Part shown: piece by piece, positions 30,641 to 45,000 of the stretch
Numbering within the stretch: the first letter of the stretch is position 1
Layout of the letters: each line of letters begins with the position of its first letter
Assembly: GCF_002994745.2 (NCBI RefSeq)
Contig: NC_037090.1
Location: 28,564,501-28,628,500, forward strand
Length of the DNA stretch: 64,000 bases
Source of the DNA: Rosa chinensis
Taxonomy: Eukaryota > Streptophyta > Magnoliopsida > Rosales > Rosaceae
Reading direction: 5' to 3'
Notes under the pieces: model-generated
What the model saw: the letters and a program-made list of their open reading frames with translations, nothing else
What the model was told of the DNA's origin: nothing
Database searches by the model: none
Translations under genes and position numbers: made by a program

Positions 30641-31323
30641 GGGTGAGTCTAGTTAGACCTCCCAATTTGCTATTTAGACTTTCTTTAATTTTTATAAAAA
30701 TTTAATCACTATTTGACCCTTCCTATAAAAAATACAAGATTTTGGCCCTCATATATCAAAAAGAAGAAAAAAAATTACAAGTGAATATTGCAGCCATGTG
30801 CAATCCCAACAGAAAAGTTCCAATGCGATATGTTTACACTATTTATTTCCAGATCGAATATGTTTTCTTAGTCGTCTATCTCTATCAAACTTAAGGAATT
30901 ATGAATTAGTTTATATTTAATCTTTCATTCAGCAACTATAACAAAGGCAATCCAATGGGTTAATAAATCTGATGAGCAACAGAACCAGTGAAAATCAGTA
31001 TTCTACAATCCTTTATTAAAGAAATATAATTTCTATTCTCATTATCAACATGCAAGCTTTGTTTTGCAACCAAAAAATTAACTCAAACCAATTCCTGCTC
31101 ATATTTGTTTCTGGGCTTGCGCCGTTGACCAATCGTGGAAGCTTTGCAATGAACCTTGGTACCCGGCAACCAACTCGAGCTGAAGATATAAATGGATGGA
31201 ATAGGAGGTTGATAAAATGGAATTCAAATATGTAAAATATAAATAAGTGTAAATTAGGAAATTTGATGGACAAAAATAAAGGAGGTATAAAAAGGAGATT
31301 GGGAGGTATGAATAGAATCACCC
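30641..31323. mobile_element. Mutator-type MITE, 683 bp
   Basis: The element starts GGGTGAGTCTAGTTAGACC and ends with an inverted, imperfect copy (GGGTGATTCTATTCATACC on the minus strand). The terminal inverted repeats run about 28 bp with about five mismatches and share ACCTCCCAAT. The flanking 9-bp sequences TAATAGATT (30632-30640 and 31324-31332) are identical; 9 bp is the target-duplication length of Mutator-like elements. No transposase ORF. AT-rich interior. Confidence 0.8.
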
Positions 31324-31332
31324 TAATAGATT

Positions 31333-32730
31333 TTATTGATGACTAAGTGGAGGGGAAACACAAAGACAACGGTATCCATACATAAGATTCCCAATGGATA
31401 AGCATATCTAATTATTCAAAATGACCTAAAGTATACGAAAGAGACTAAGCTTACAATAAGTCATACGGCAAACACGCACATACACACATACATATATTAA
31501 ACATTTTTTAAGATAATATGATATATAATGTCAAGAATTCTGAAAAAAATGTGCCAAATTACTAACAAGAATCTAACTAAAGGGTACCTTTTTTTGAGCA
31601 CATGTTATTTTTGAAATTTTAGCAGGTTGACTAGGAAAAAAAACACATAATCAGAGACTTGTGAGTTGTGATCTAGATATGAACTTGTACTAAATCCCTA
31701 TAAATTCATACCCAAGTTCCACTTCATGCATAACCAATTTCTTCTTATGCTCAAGGTACCCATTTCTTCAGCCCGGTCGTTTTTGCGAACCAAGAGAAGT
31801 CACCATCGCACCAACATTGCAAGGCAAATTCACCTCTCTTCCTTAACCATTATGAATTTTAAAGGAGTAGAATAATGAGCACCCAAGTTAATTTATTTTA
31901 TTTTATTTTATTTAATACTATCCTCCTTAGTCCAGGTGAATAATGAAGCCAGAAGCAACTATAAACTAGAAGGAACAGACCACACTTGTAACCTAGAAGC
32001 AAATATGGAAACAGAGTATGGTAATTGAATGGGAAGATAGAGATCTAGCTGTCTATACCCTACTGAGATTAGCGTAACAAATGAAATGCCAGCTGATTAA
32101 TACTAATTGATGTACACAAACTGAAGAATTACGTACCTTATAAAACATTTAAGTGGGTTGATGAGATGTAGACCATCGTGCCTTGATTTAGCTCTTCTTG
32201 TATATGTTAACGTCAACAACTGGAGCTATTGTCAACTCCACATCACCACCCAAATTATCATGGATGGATGAACACCCAAAAATGGAATCTCAAACGAGCA
32301 TTTTTTTTTTTTGATCAGATCCTTTGCCTACTTCTAGTCTCAATATATTTCTCGATGGTAGATATAAATTAATTCTGCAGATTCTATAGTAGTGTACGAA
32401 AAATTTTCGTTGTTAAAATAAAATAAAAAATAAAAAAGTGGGTAGTTATTGCAGAAGAAATAGATTCGATGGTAGTTATTGCAGAGAGAAAATAGTGGGA
32501 GAGAAAAATGAGAGTTGTATAATCATTTCTTTTTAATTTTCTTAATAAAAATCTATTTTATAATTGTCCTATTTATCCTTATGATTTAATTTATTTTCAA
32601 AGTTTTTTAATCTTGTAAGGTTAAATCTGTCAAAATTTTCAATTTTGGCTAACAAACTCTCTTTTCTTAATAATAGTATAGATAAATACATTAATTGACT
32701 CATTAATATGATACACTGTTTTTTTTTTTT
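31333..32730. other. Intergenic, AT-rich, no gene seen
   Basis: Contains a TTTTA repeat at about 31895-31915 and other simple sequence. Nothing coding supported. Confidence 0.4.
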
Positions 32731-32732
32731 TT

Positions 32733-33000
32733 TTAAAAAGGTTTGGAACCTAGCCTAGTTGGGATGCTCTGGCCCATGCCCATTAAAGTTTTGCAACAGA
32801 GGGACATAAAACTTGAATCTCGTGCTACAATAGAACACTTACAATAATCCTCGTAGAGTATATCCTGAATAATAATAGGAGTCTCCTCTAACCAAACATT
32901 ATCTAAACCAGCAACACTATGTATTATTACAAGGACAAATTTGTTTGTAAGTCCGCTTAAAATTGTATTGATTGTGTTACGTTTACTATTTTGCACACCA
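32733..33000 (-). mobile_element. LINE-like RNase H tail fragment
   Basis: The minus-strand frame reads HSVAGLDNVWLEETPIIIQDILYEDYC, resembling the C-terminal end of LINE/RVT_3-type RNase H proteins (DNVWLEE.P). Short, with no ends defined. Confidence 0.45.
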
Positions 33001-34032
33001 GCTTAGTGTCTATGACAACTTGTTTTGATTTACTTTCTTGTTGTTCTTGCTTCGAGTCTATAAATTTTGAGTGGCACACAAGCTCTTATGAGGCTCTGTT
33101 TACTAATATACCTTGTGTTAATTCTTCCCTTTGTGTTTATACTTAAGCAACTTCAGGTTAACCTGTTGTGATGATCAATTGTACCATAGCCCCAATGTTA
33201 TTCATCCCCTTTTGCCCAATGTCAATTGTCCACAAAGATTTAATAAAAGGTCTTATGCATTTTCTTAAATTTATTTGTAAAGGATCATCTTTTGTGAATC
33301 AATGAAACCTTATGTGATTATGCTTTTGGCATGCTATTGACAAATGTTATACATGTTCATTTCATAACAGAATAGACATATCTAGTGACACCTCGTAGAT
33401 CCTAGATCTTAAGAACTCTTAAAAGTTCATTTTGATAGGTGATAGTCTTGTGGTAAGAATGAAAGAGGTGCTTTGGTAATGGGTTAAATAATAATGAGTG
33501 TAGAAATAGAGATTCTTACATAGGGTAAACATACCACATGACATTGGGGGCAGCTCAATTAAAACTCAAAAAATTTTAAGTGTGTTCCAAATTTATCCTT
33601 ATTAAAATAAAATACTCAAAACACTCCCTTGCATGTTCACTGATTAGGCTGCCCTACTAACCACATGGTACGTTTGTCCTACGTAAAAATCTCTCGATAT
33701 GTAAAATTCGCATATTAACGATTTTAAATTTATTTGCCTGTGTAGAGAAAGGCGATATTAGAAATTAGTAGGTTTAATAACTTCTCATACATTATGCAAT
33801 TAATCTTTCATCTAAAAAAAATGAAATGCGTGGAGGAGTGTAAATTGGCGCACCGCCATTTTTGGGTGTTGGCTATTCTTGCAGTGAAAGAAAGGGTAAA
33901 GTTTACCTTCCTAAATGTCCAAATTATCCGAAATTCCGATTGACCAAAAAAAAAAAAAAAATCCGAAATTCCAAATAAGCGAAAGTTGTAAAAGCCAACA
34001 TGGCCGGTGCCACCGTCACCGGATCTTTGCCT
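33001..34032. other. Intergenic and distal villin promoter
   Basis: AT-rich; no gene seen. An A-tract lies at 33944-33960. Confidence 0.35.
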
Positions 34033-34379
34033 TAAATATAACCCCTTGATTGGCCAATCCTTCTCTCTCTCTCTCTCTCTCTCTCGGCTCCGTTTCTTCT
34101 TCTCCTTCTTGGTCATCATCATAATTCTTTCATTCTTCCTCTGTTTCTTTCTGTCTGCAACTTGCTTTCCCTTTTTCTCTCTCTGAATTAGAAATCTGAA
34201 AAGGCCACAGAAAAAAGTTAGAGAGAGAAGCCCACACAGGCAGCAATAATTCACTTTTTCTTTCCAACTCTCTCTCTCTCTCTCTTTATTGCCAGCTCCT
34301 TCCCCCATACCCATTTCATTTCTCTCATCTCATCTCCCACCCCACCTTCTCCATCATTACACGCAGAGATCCATCTCAG
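34033..34379 (+). promoter_or_regulatory. Villin core promoter and untranslated first exon
   Basis: TAAATATA (34033-34040) is a plausible TATA box. It is followed by CT-repeat-rich leader sequence (TC repeats at 34063-34084 and about 34268-34286), typical of plant 5' UTRs. The leader ends CATCTCAG at 34379, followed by donor GTACGT. Intron 1 then runs 2.3 kb to 36674. The start of transcription is inferred. Confidence 0.55.
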
Positions 34380-36674
34380 GTACGTCAATTCTCTCTGATC
34401 CCATCACTCCCTTCTTTTCTCATACTCCATTCAGCTCCGTCGATTGTTCCTATTTGCTGTGTATGTTGTTTTCATAGATCATCTTTCTTCTCACTTTGAT
34501 CCCTCGCTCTGATCGTTTACGATTCTCGATTTCTTAATCTGGGTTTTTATTTGTTTGTGTTGGATTTTATTGGGTTCTGATTGTTCTTTGTGGTTTGGTT
34601 ATGATAGACTGAGCTTAATATTTGATCTGATGATGGGGTGTATTGGTCTTTTGCCTCTTTATTGCTGGTTACTTGTTTGATCATGTATGTTTGAATCTCA
34701 CCTTTTGTTTTCATCATCTTTTCTTGGTTTGAATTCCTTTAGAGCTCTTGAATGGTATGATTAGGCAAGTGATTGAACTAAAAAACTGGAAGATCTTAAT
34801 TAGTAGCTGAGTCTTTGAATTTCGTAAATGCCTTTGGTGAAACGCTATCCTCTGTGTGTTTTTAGCCTACTACATTTTGATGTGGTGTAATCAGGCGCGA
34901 CTCGTGGTCAGTCATCCATAGCATTACTGCTAAAAGTGCCGTGAATGTGCATTTGATACTTTGTTTTAGTTAGCCGTCCTAAAGTCGTGTCGATCACGTG
35001 CTATATATTTCAGTTCTTGGGGACCTTTTCACGTATTGGATTACCGGAAGGACTTTTAAGATCGGGGAAGTAATTCTCTCTTTGGTTTTGTTTAGTTGGA
35101 TTTAGCAATGTTATGATCCAAAGAAAGTTCTGAGTTAGGATTCCACACTATGGTCTCAGTAATTAAATGCAAGGTTCGCAACTTGGTGATGTGCCAGCTA
35201 TAGAACCTACAGATGCTTCAATGTGGGAATTCCAAATATCTAGTATTGAAATAAACTAGAAAACAAGTAGAGGATTTAGGTAGTATGGATGTGGAGTCTT
35301 TAGGACAAAATGGTCATTGGGTCAATTATTATCTAATGGGATTGTTGCAGCATCTGCATGCTCAAATGTTAACAAGGAAAGAAGAAGACCAAAGAAAGGA
35401 AAAAAAAAAAACAGAGAGAGAGAAAGAAATAAAGGGAGGGGGATGGGGGAGTGGGCGAAAACTTCTATAGATAATATTGTTATGTTGGAGCTTAGATAAT
35501 TGTATCAGTACGAATGCAATACTATCAAGTAAAGTAGCTACTCAGGATAAAGCTTGAAGACGAGGGTCTTGGGTAAACTAAGCAGAGGATTGATAAGCTC
35601 CTTGAAAGAATATGTTAGGAGAAGAATCTATAAAAGAAATTGGAACAAGGAAATTAAAAGGAAATAATTAAATAAGATTCATTTCATCGATGTCCTTCTT
35701 TAGAATGGACGCAGATTTCTTGTATAGCTCTATCTGCAAACAACCCTAGACACCCATTTACAGGATGACCCGACCCGAGTCCAATTGTAGAGCCCAAGAT
35801 GGAAATACAGCCCGTTTAAGTAGCTCAACACATTAGCCCACGACAATATGTAATTATAGGACAAGAGTTCTAACAGAATATATGGACCAAATTCTGGCCT
35901 TTTGGAAAGCAAGAGATAGAAGCAATGATTTACATTCTGGGAGTTATATACTGATTGTGTTATCAGGAAATGTCTTTGGAGATATCTCACTTGATAAACC
36001 AGTCCAGGGATGGGGAGTCCCTGATTTGCTTTTTCATATCTGAACATTCCAGTGAGATAAAAGATGATCCTGTCATTAAGGACTCAGACATATCAATTAT
36101 GTCAGACCATCAAACTCAATTGCATTCCTTGACACTTTTTCTCATGCATGACATCATTATACATATCTGTTTTTTTTTTTATCTAAGAGCACTTGTGCCG
36201 GTTTGATTTAAAATATTCTATATGCAAAAATCAATAGGTCGCTACCAAATATATACTGTGCAAGATGTGGTAAGTTCTAGGTATTTGAAAAGATGATGAA
36301 AAGAGGTTTTTTAACATTTACTTTTGGCATAGCGATTAGAGTCATTGAAGATTCTATATTGAAGTTCTGCCTTTTTATTTATTTATGGTCAGAAAGTGCT
36401 GCTTTGAGTACCAATGCTGTTACATGTACTAGCAGTAAAGATTATTGAAATCAAACTTTGGATTCCATTATAAATGCTGATCCTGTTACCATTTCCTAAT
36501 TGTCAGAAAGTAAAGTAGTTTAAATCTGGGCAGTTCTCAAGTCTCGAACCTTCACACTAGATAATGACGTACCATTTATTTTGGCTGTGCCTTTATTATT
36601 TCCTTCTCTTCATGTCTTGGTAACAAAACTCCTTTTGTTTATGTCTGGACTTTACAGATTTATTTTCCTTGCAG
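34380..36674 (+). other. Long first intron of the villin gene, in the 5' UTR
   Basis: Donor GTACGT follows 34379 and acceptor TTGCAG ends at 36674. A stretch near 35690-35900 (..GGACAAGAGTTCTAACA, with CACCCATTTACAGGATGACCC) may be an old LTR fragment on the minus strand, but I cannot confirm it. A long leader intron can enhance expression, which is inferred for this gene. Confidence 0.55.
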
Positions 36675-36758
36675 TAAACTCTGGTGGGACTTTGAGATAT
36701 TGAATCACAGGATTCAAAGGAATCTTCCCTGCTGAAGGAAACATTAGAACAAAAGGCA

Positions 36759-37508
36759 ATGGCTAGCTCTACAAAAGCTATGGATCCAGCTTTTCAGGGA
36801 GCAGGTCAAAGGGTGTATCCTTTTAGCTCAACTAGTTACTCGGGGAGATATTAAGATTTCCTTAAAAAAAATATAAAAAAGAAGAAGAAGTTACACTGGA
36901 TAGTAAAAAAAAGTTACTTTCACTCCAAGCCAAAAATTAAAAGTGACTTGAATAAATTATGACCTTGGATAGTATATTTGGAGGACCAGGGTTCATGTAG
37001 CTAATCGTTGGGCTAAGGTTTTGTTGTCGTAGATAGAATAGTAAAGTAGACTATATCTTTAGCAAGTTTTGGAATATGTGAGTTCCTTTTTTATTCTTTT
37101 AATTAGTGCTGAGCATGTTGTCCAAATTTGAGGTTGATGAACTTGACACATAATAGAGGGACTGAAATTTGGCGAATTGAGGATTTCCAGCCAGTTCCGT
37201 TGCCAAAATCTGAATATGGAAAATTCTATATGGGAGATTCTTATATTGTCTTGCAGGTGTGAATTTCTTTCAGTTTTTCATTCCATTTTGTTATTTTCTT
37301 TTATCTGGCTGATCATCCTTGCAAGAACACTAACAAAGAATTAAATTTGTTAGTGTGGCATGATTTTCTTCTGAGAATTGCAGAGGTAGATTTTTTTTTC
37401 TTTCTTTTTTTCCTGATTGACACATTTTGCAGACAACACAGAACAAAGGGGGTGCTTATCTCTATGACATCCACTTCTGGATTGGGAAAGATACAAGTCA
37501 GGTGTGCT

Positions 37509-37567
<59 letters not shown>

Positions 37568-40500
37568 CATATATCTGTATATATAGAAGAGACTTGAAAT
37601 ATGGTCTGACTTCACGCACTCCCTCACTCACTCATGTCTATATATATATATATATGTATAATATTCATATATCTGTATGTATAGAAGAGCTGACTTGAAG
37701 ATATGATCTGGCTTTATGTCCTATCTTCTTATTATAGGATGAAGCTGGCACAGCAGCTATTAAAACTGTTGAACTAGATACAGCTCTTGGAGGGCGTGCT
37801 GTGCAACATAGGGAAATTCAAGGCCATGAATCTGATAAGTTTTTGTCCTACTTCAAACCATGTATTATACCACTGGAGGGGGGTGTTGCATCTGGATTTA
37901 AAAAGCCTGAGGAAGAAGAATTTGAAACTCGACTTTATATCTGCAGAGGAAAACGTGTTGTCAGAATGAAGCAGGTATCTTTCTATCATTGAAGCAGAGT
38001 CTTGATCAATTTTTCTTTATTATAGTTCTTCTGGAGATTACAGTAATAACTTTTCAGCGTAATTATATAGGTTCCTTTTGCGCGTTCGTCACTGAATCAT
38101 GATGATGTGTTCATCCTGGACAGCCAGAATAAGATCTTTCAGTTCAACGGTGCGAATTCCAATATCCAGGAAAGGGCGAAGGCTTTGGAAGTCATCCAAT
38201 TTTTGAAAGAAAAGTATCATCATGGGACATGTGATGTTGCAATAGTTGGTAAGTGCATACGGTAGCTTTGTATGCAACAACCCCACACAATTACTATGGG
38301 ATTGCCTCTTCTTGTGCTGGAGAAACCTACATAATCTAACCCCCATTCTTACCTTACATCTCTGTGCTTTGCCATTCTTTTCCTTTACTTATTTTCTGAA
38401 AAACAATGTTCACCGTGCCAGATGATGGGAAGCTAGACACAGAATCTGACTCTGGTGAGTTCTGGGTCCTAATGGGTGGCTTTGCTCCGATTAGCAAGAA
38501 GGTTGCCAATGAAGATGATGTCGTTCCTGAGTCCACTCCTGCTACACTGTATAGGTATTCTGATATTCTTTTATTCTTTCATCTCATCTAGTGTATGCAA
38601 ATTCCTTTGCATGTGTTTGCATGCCACAGTTGAACAGTTGGCATATGCTGATCTATAAACTCAGAAAGATTATCATTTTTTGTTCTCATACTTGTCCATG
38701 AATTCCATTATGCTTCACATCATTGTGCTATATAGGATTTCTAAATCACTCATCAATTCTAAATTATTTTATATGGGCATATCTGAATCTAACAATAAAT
38801 CAAGAATTTATTGAAGAAAAAAAAATAGTGAAACTACCTTAGTATTCACTGTTTCTATCTACTTGTTTTCATGCTGAAGCATCAGCTCTAGAAATAGCCA
38901 AGTAACAATAATGAATATAATTTTGGCCTTGTAGTTCAGGTCATTTTTCTTTTTCAACTTGAAATAGAAAATAATTTATTATATTTTGAAATTTTTGAAG
39001 TTGTACTCTGCTCGTTGTTTGGACTTTGAATTTTTAGCTGCTTCAGATGTCGTGCAACAGCTGCTGAAAATTCAGTTTTTTGATTCCAGCAAACCCTAAA
39101 TAACAATGAATTTCCATATTGGTGTGGAAAAAAGATTATAATTGTGGTAATGTACCCAAGACTTGAAGTAGTAAAAAGTTCTTGGGTTTCTACTCAGTTA
39201 AAAATCAAAGTTTCAATGTTATGCCGCCAAACATTCAGCGGCAGGGTGAAAGCGTACCCTTTGACCTTCCACCCAGCTTCAAGTGTTAGTGTGCTGAAAT
39301 TACTAATTGAGTGTCCAGTATTTAAACCATTGGTGTTTACTGTTGAGGTTCTAACCTTTTAATCACTGGTTTTTAAAGCATAACTGATGGTGAAGTGAAG
39401 ATCATAGACGGTGAACTATCCAAATCCTTGCTTGAAAACAACAAATGCTACTTACTGGACTGTGGTTCTGAAGTATTTGTTTGGGTCGGTCGGGTGACAC
39501 AAGTGGAGGACAGAAAAGCTGCTAGCCAAGCAGCTGAGGTAGTGAACTGCACTCATTTCTTCATGCTGATGAACATTGGGTTTTCAGTGAAATATATAAA
39601 TGTAATCGTAATTTTGTCACCAGGAATTTGTTTCTCATCAGAATAGACCAAAATCAACACGAATAACCCGGCTTATTCAAGGTTATGAGACACGTTCATT
39701 CAAGTCCAACTTCGATTCTTGGCCATTGGGATCAGCAACGTCTGGTGCTGAGGAGGGAAGAGGAAAAGTAGCAGGTAATTATAATTCTAAGTTGTGAACT
39801 AAATTCTAATGCTTTCTGATTAGCTTTATTAATATGTCATATTTGTATTCTGCTAGCTTTGCTGAAGCAACAAGGTGTTGGTGTAAAGGGCGCGACAAAG
39901 GGTGCCCCTGTAAATGAAGAGGTCCCACCTTTGCTTGAAGGAGGTGGAAAGATGGAGGTCTAGTTGATATATATCTCTCATGCCTCTAGTAATGATGTAA
40001 TCAAACAGGCTGCTTTGTTGATATATTCTGGAATATTGAATGTTCCTTTTTTCAGGTATGGTGCATCAATGGCAGCGCTAAAACCCAATTACCTAAGGAA
40101 GATATCGGCAAATTTTTTAGTGGAGATTGCTACATAATTCTTTATACGTACCACTCTGGTGATAGAAAGGATGACTACTTTCTGTGCTGTTGGTTTGGAA
40201 AGGATAGTATTGAGGTAAATCACTTTGTTCCTGTTAGAGGATTCAAATAACTGAAAGAATTGGCGTTGCTTTCTGTTACAGTTCCTACATATAAAGAAAC
40301 ACAAATGTGCATTTTTCAATTTACAATAGAAATTTGTTGAGATTGTGACTTTGGTGGGGGTGGTGAAAGAAATGATATGTGGACACATGTTTTGGTGTCT
40401 TTTGGATGATTTGGTTAGGGAGGAATACCAGAATTGTTCATATTAGGAGGAGGACCTGATTTCATTTAGAGGTGGAATGCAGTGAAAGAAAATGATTTGT

Positions 40501-42016
40501 GGAAACATGTTTTGGTGTCTTTTGGATGATTTGGTTAGGGAGGAATACCAAAATTCTTCAGATTAGGAGGACCTAATTTCATTGAGAGGTGGAGTGCAGT
40601 TTTTAGCTTCTTTATGGACTTTGGTAGCCTGCAGATCTTAAGAGATACTCCTCCTCCTCTGACTCATGTCCATTGGGGAGCTGTAGTTGGATGATAAACG
40701 TAATGGTGTAGTAAAAAGATTAAGTGAAGCTGCTGGATCAGCTTACATTTTTGTTTCTGTTTTTTTCTCAATGGACTTCTTGTCTTTTGCTGGAATACTG
40801 TGCTTAAATTTTTTTTTTTTATTGTTCCATCAAAAGTTCCTTTCACATATGAAAGAGACAATTTATTGTCTGGATATGGTTTGTTATTCTTGAAGAGATT
40901 ACATGTTTGGAAAGATTTAGTAGACCCATGTTGGTATTCTTGTTCTAGTTCTTTGTTTAGTCTCCTCTTCTTTCAAGCCATCTACTACTTCAAGTAGGGA
41001 TAAAGTTGTTTAGATTACGGAGAAAGTAAATAGAATAGTATGGCCTTGTTTACGTTATTTCTACATTTTCTGCACTTCGCTTAGCAAATCTAAGCTGCAT
41101 TATCTGAGGTGTGCTAAAGATTTCTATTACTCCTATTTCAGGAGGACCAGAAAACTGCTTCTCATTTGGCGACGTCAATTTCCAACTCACTGAAGGGAAG
41201 ACCGGTTCAGGTACTATATTGTGAACTTTAGTCAAGTTGGAAGGACAATGTGTCTTTGGGACATGCCTATAAAACACAGGATTCTTGCAGGGTCACATAT
41301 TCCAAGGTAAAGAGCCACCACAGTTTGTTGCGCTCTTTCAGCCTATGGTTGTTCTCAAGGTATTCTGTTTAAGCTGGGGCAAAACTCTCATTTTCATTTT
41401 AGGACTTGATTTAATTACAAAATAACTTGTTTAGTTTGAAACCAGGGTTGTTAACTGTTTAATTTCATTGACTTTCAATTTAGGGTGGCCTGAGCTCTGG
41501 GTATAAAAAGTTTGTTGAGGAGAAAGGGTTGGCTGATGAAACTTACACAGCAGAGTGTGTTGCACTCTTTCGGTTATCTGGAACCTCTATTCATAATAAC
41601 AAAGCCGTGCAAGTTGATGCGGTATGAGTTCATTCTATAATCATGCATGACACTTGCTCAAACTTACAATATATACTCGAATGACCTTTGAAATTATTTA
41701 GATTTTCTGGGAATAATCAACTCCCTTGTTTCAATAAATTATTGTTTACTGGCATATGTCCAAAGTTTTCATATCAAATAAAATATAACTGTATAACTGA
41801 ACCTCCAGAAATACAGGAATGTATAAAAGTTTTCTCTGTAGTCCCAGTATGGAAGATGTTCATCTTGTTCATACTACTAGGCTCTGAAATTCTTTGAACA
41901 TGCAAATCGTGGGACACTTTTATTTCAGTTATTTTCGGCCCTTTTTTTTATGATTTAGGATTTAGGTAAGCATGACAGTTTTTGATACTTCACCAGTGAC
42001 CGCCTGGTCTATTTTA

Positions 42017-42068
<52 letters not shown>

Positions 42069-45000
42069 TCTTATTAAAGAAGTGAGCTGATGTTTTATTC
42101 ATATGCAAAGGCGTGTGAATTCATTAAGTCCTTGTATGAGACATCATAGAGAACTTGAAATGAGTGCAACGGTTGTAATAAATGTCATTTTAGTGTAACT
42201 TTTCTTTTCAAAATGCTTCTAAGATGCAAATATAATCTTAATTGTTAGTTGAGAAACCATCTTTACCTTTTTTTTTTCTTTCAATTCATTCCCCTTTGAT
42301 TTGGAAGGCTAAGGATACCTAGTAAGTCACAAGTGCTTATTTAAATTAGTATTCAAGTGATAATAAGCAAATAAAGGAGCTTAAATGTTCAACACTCATT
42401 GTGTATTGGTTGTAGATATGAAATTTAGATTGAAAGCTTAAGGATAGGTGGAGGAGGAGGTGATGGCGTTGTGGGATAGAGTATGGTTTTGATCTCTCTA
42501 GGCATTGGTATCTGCACAATTTAGTGTTGCTTTATTCTGCATACTCATAGGAAGCTTTAGTTTGTTGACTAATTTTTATGGCATGGGTTTCCCTTGTAGT
42601 TCTATGTAGAGGGTAGATTAAAATGAAACTGCATGCTTCTGGAGAATGTGTTCTTTGCTTGGTTTTGTCGGTGGATTTCTTGTCCAGTACTGGATGTATA
42701 TTTGTACTCTTTTTTCCTTGTTGGACAATCTTTGCTTCTTGTCAATATACATACAATGAGCGAGTGTGTGTAATTTTGTGCACGTTCAGGTGGCAACGTC
42801 ATTGAACTCTACCGAGTGTTTTCTTCTGCAATCTGGCTCCTCAGTTTTTGCTTGGAATGGAAATCAATCCACCATTGAGCAGCAACAGTTAGCAGCAAAG
42901 CTTGCAGAATTTCTGAAGGTAGACATAACCAGTTGGTGTAGGAATGCATTATATATAATTTATTTATTAGATTGGCGGTATATGTACCATGCTTACTTGT
43001 TAGTCACTAAACATATCTTAGATTCTGAGTTTCTAAAATGATTTCATAGTTGTCTGGGCTGTTTATCTATTTGAGCCTTCTATTCATTGCTAATACAGCC
43101 AGGAGTTACTTTAAAACATGCTAAAGAAGGAACTGAGAGCTCAACCTTCTGGTCTGCCCTAGGAGGGAAACAAAATTACACCAGTAATAAAGTTGCTTCT
43201 GAGATTTGCAGAGATCCCCACCTGTTCACATTCTCATTCAACAAAGGTAGAAAATTCTGTTAATAAGTACAACTACTTCAATCACTGCTGCTTTGAGTTT
43301 ATCTCTTGTTGAATTACTTTATCACATATAATGACATCTTAGTTGGATAAACTTGTTTGCAAAGCTAATTCTGTTCTAACTGTTCTTATTTTTGTCTTCC
43401 CTGTTTCCATGTGGGTTCCCCAGGAAAGTTTCAGGTGAGTTAACACGGCCTATATTTGCTTCATACTTGACTCAGATATCAGTGGCTTCTAATCATCTTC
43501 TGTATTTTATTGGACAGGTGGAAGAAATATACAACTTTACTCAAGATGATCTACTGACAGAGGATGTCCTTATACTGGATACACATGCTGAAGTCTTTGT
43601 TTGGGTTGGTCAATGTGTAGACTTGAAAGAAAAACAAAATGCTTTTGAAATTGGCAAGGTATAGCTTGATTTTTATTTTATTTTATTTTGTTATATTATT
43701 TCTATATATATATTCTGATCTCATTGTAAATGATTTATGCAGAAATACATTGAGATGGCAGCATCTCTGGATGGGTTGTCTCCTAATGTACCATTGTACA
43801 AAGTTACTGAAGGAAATGAACCTCGCTTCTTCACAACATACTTTTCATGGGACCTTGCAAAGGCTAATGTATGTTCTAAAATATATACATACATATATCA
43901 ATAACCTTCATTCTTAGTGGGTATGATTATGATCTCATGTTGATGGCTTATAAGAAAAAGGATTATATTTTGGCTTTGTCAATAAGTTTCGGATACAGGA
44001 TACCATGCCCAAACAGATATATTGATGGAGTTCATGTGAAGTAGGAAATAAGTTAAACACATTAAGTTTTATGTATGACATGGTTTCTGTAAATTTGGGT
44101 GGTCTTAATTCTTTTACTCTGTCTTTAACCCATTTGATTAAGAACGCAAGACCTTTGAAAAAGATTTAAATAAAAAGGGAAGCATGTCAGCAAAATGTTA
44201 GATCAAAGCAGTACTCTCATAATGAAGAGGGAAGTGAGAAACTGCTTGGATGGGCTACGATGTGTTTGGGATCATTTCAGTGATGGCAGGAAGTTGATGC
44301 AAAGGATTCTTGGTGTGAAATATTGTGACTTTGAACCATATATAGTGGATATTTGAGGGCTTATGAGTAATTATGATAGCAAGGAATTGTGGATCTTGGT
44401 TTCTGATACTCTTGTTAGTTCATTTGAGATGCCAGACCTTGATCATATATATTAGAGGCTGAATGCTGAAAGTTATGTTGGTGAAGTGAGAGCAAATTAG
44501 ATGATAGAGATGTCCAAAAGATGAGGAGATATGAGAGGTATCTTCAATGCTGGAACTCATGGATGGAGTAGTGGTGGAAACCAAGTTAGATGTTAGGAGG
44601 CGGAAGCTGGAGTCTTTTGGATTATTTTCATTCAAGTCTTTTCATAGCCATCCCTCATTCCACAACCCCCCCCCCCCAATGAGAGGGTGAACATGCAGGA
44701 GTGGTTTTCTGCCCACTAGTTTGTCATGTCTAAGCTTCATGGAGAGCAGGATGATATGGAAACACGTTCAAACATTTTTGTATATTACTGTTTTAAAAGA
44801 AAAAATTGAAAATAAATTAATATGGATGTATCACTTTTATTATATTTCATGTGTATTTTCTTAATAGTATCTGTACGAAATTGTAGGTTCAAGGAAACTC
44901 ATTCCAGAAGAAGGTGTCCGTTCTGTTTGGCCATGCTGTGGAGGTAAGCAATCTATGCTATTAAACATGTCAGAGCTTAATCTCCTTTGCTAGTTGTGTC

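Noticed and set aside
33808..34314. 168-codon minus-strand ORF rich in Lys/Glu/Arg
   Set aside because: It is the antisense of the CT-repeat villin leader and has low-complexity composition.
42766..43041. 91-codon ORF in the villin region
   Set aside because: It is a coding exon reading into its intron, already covered by the villin model.
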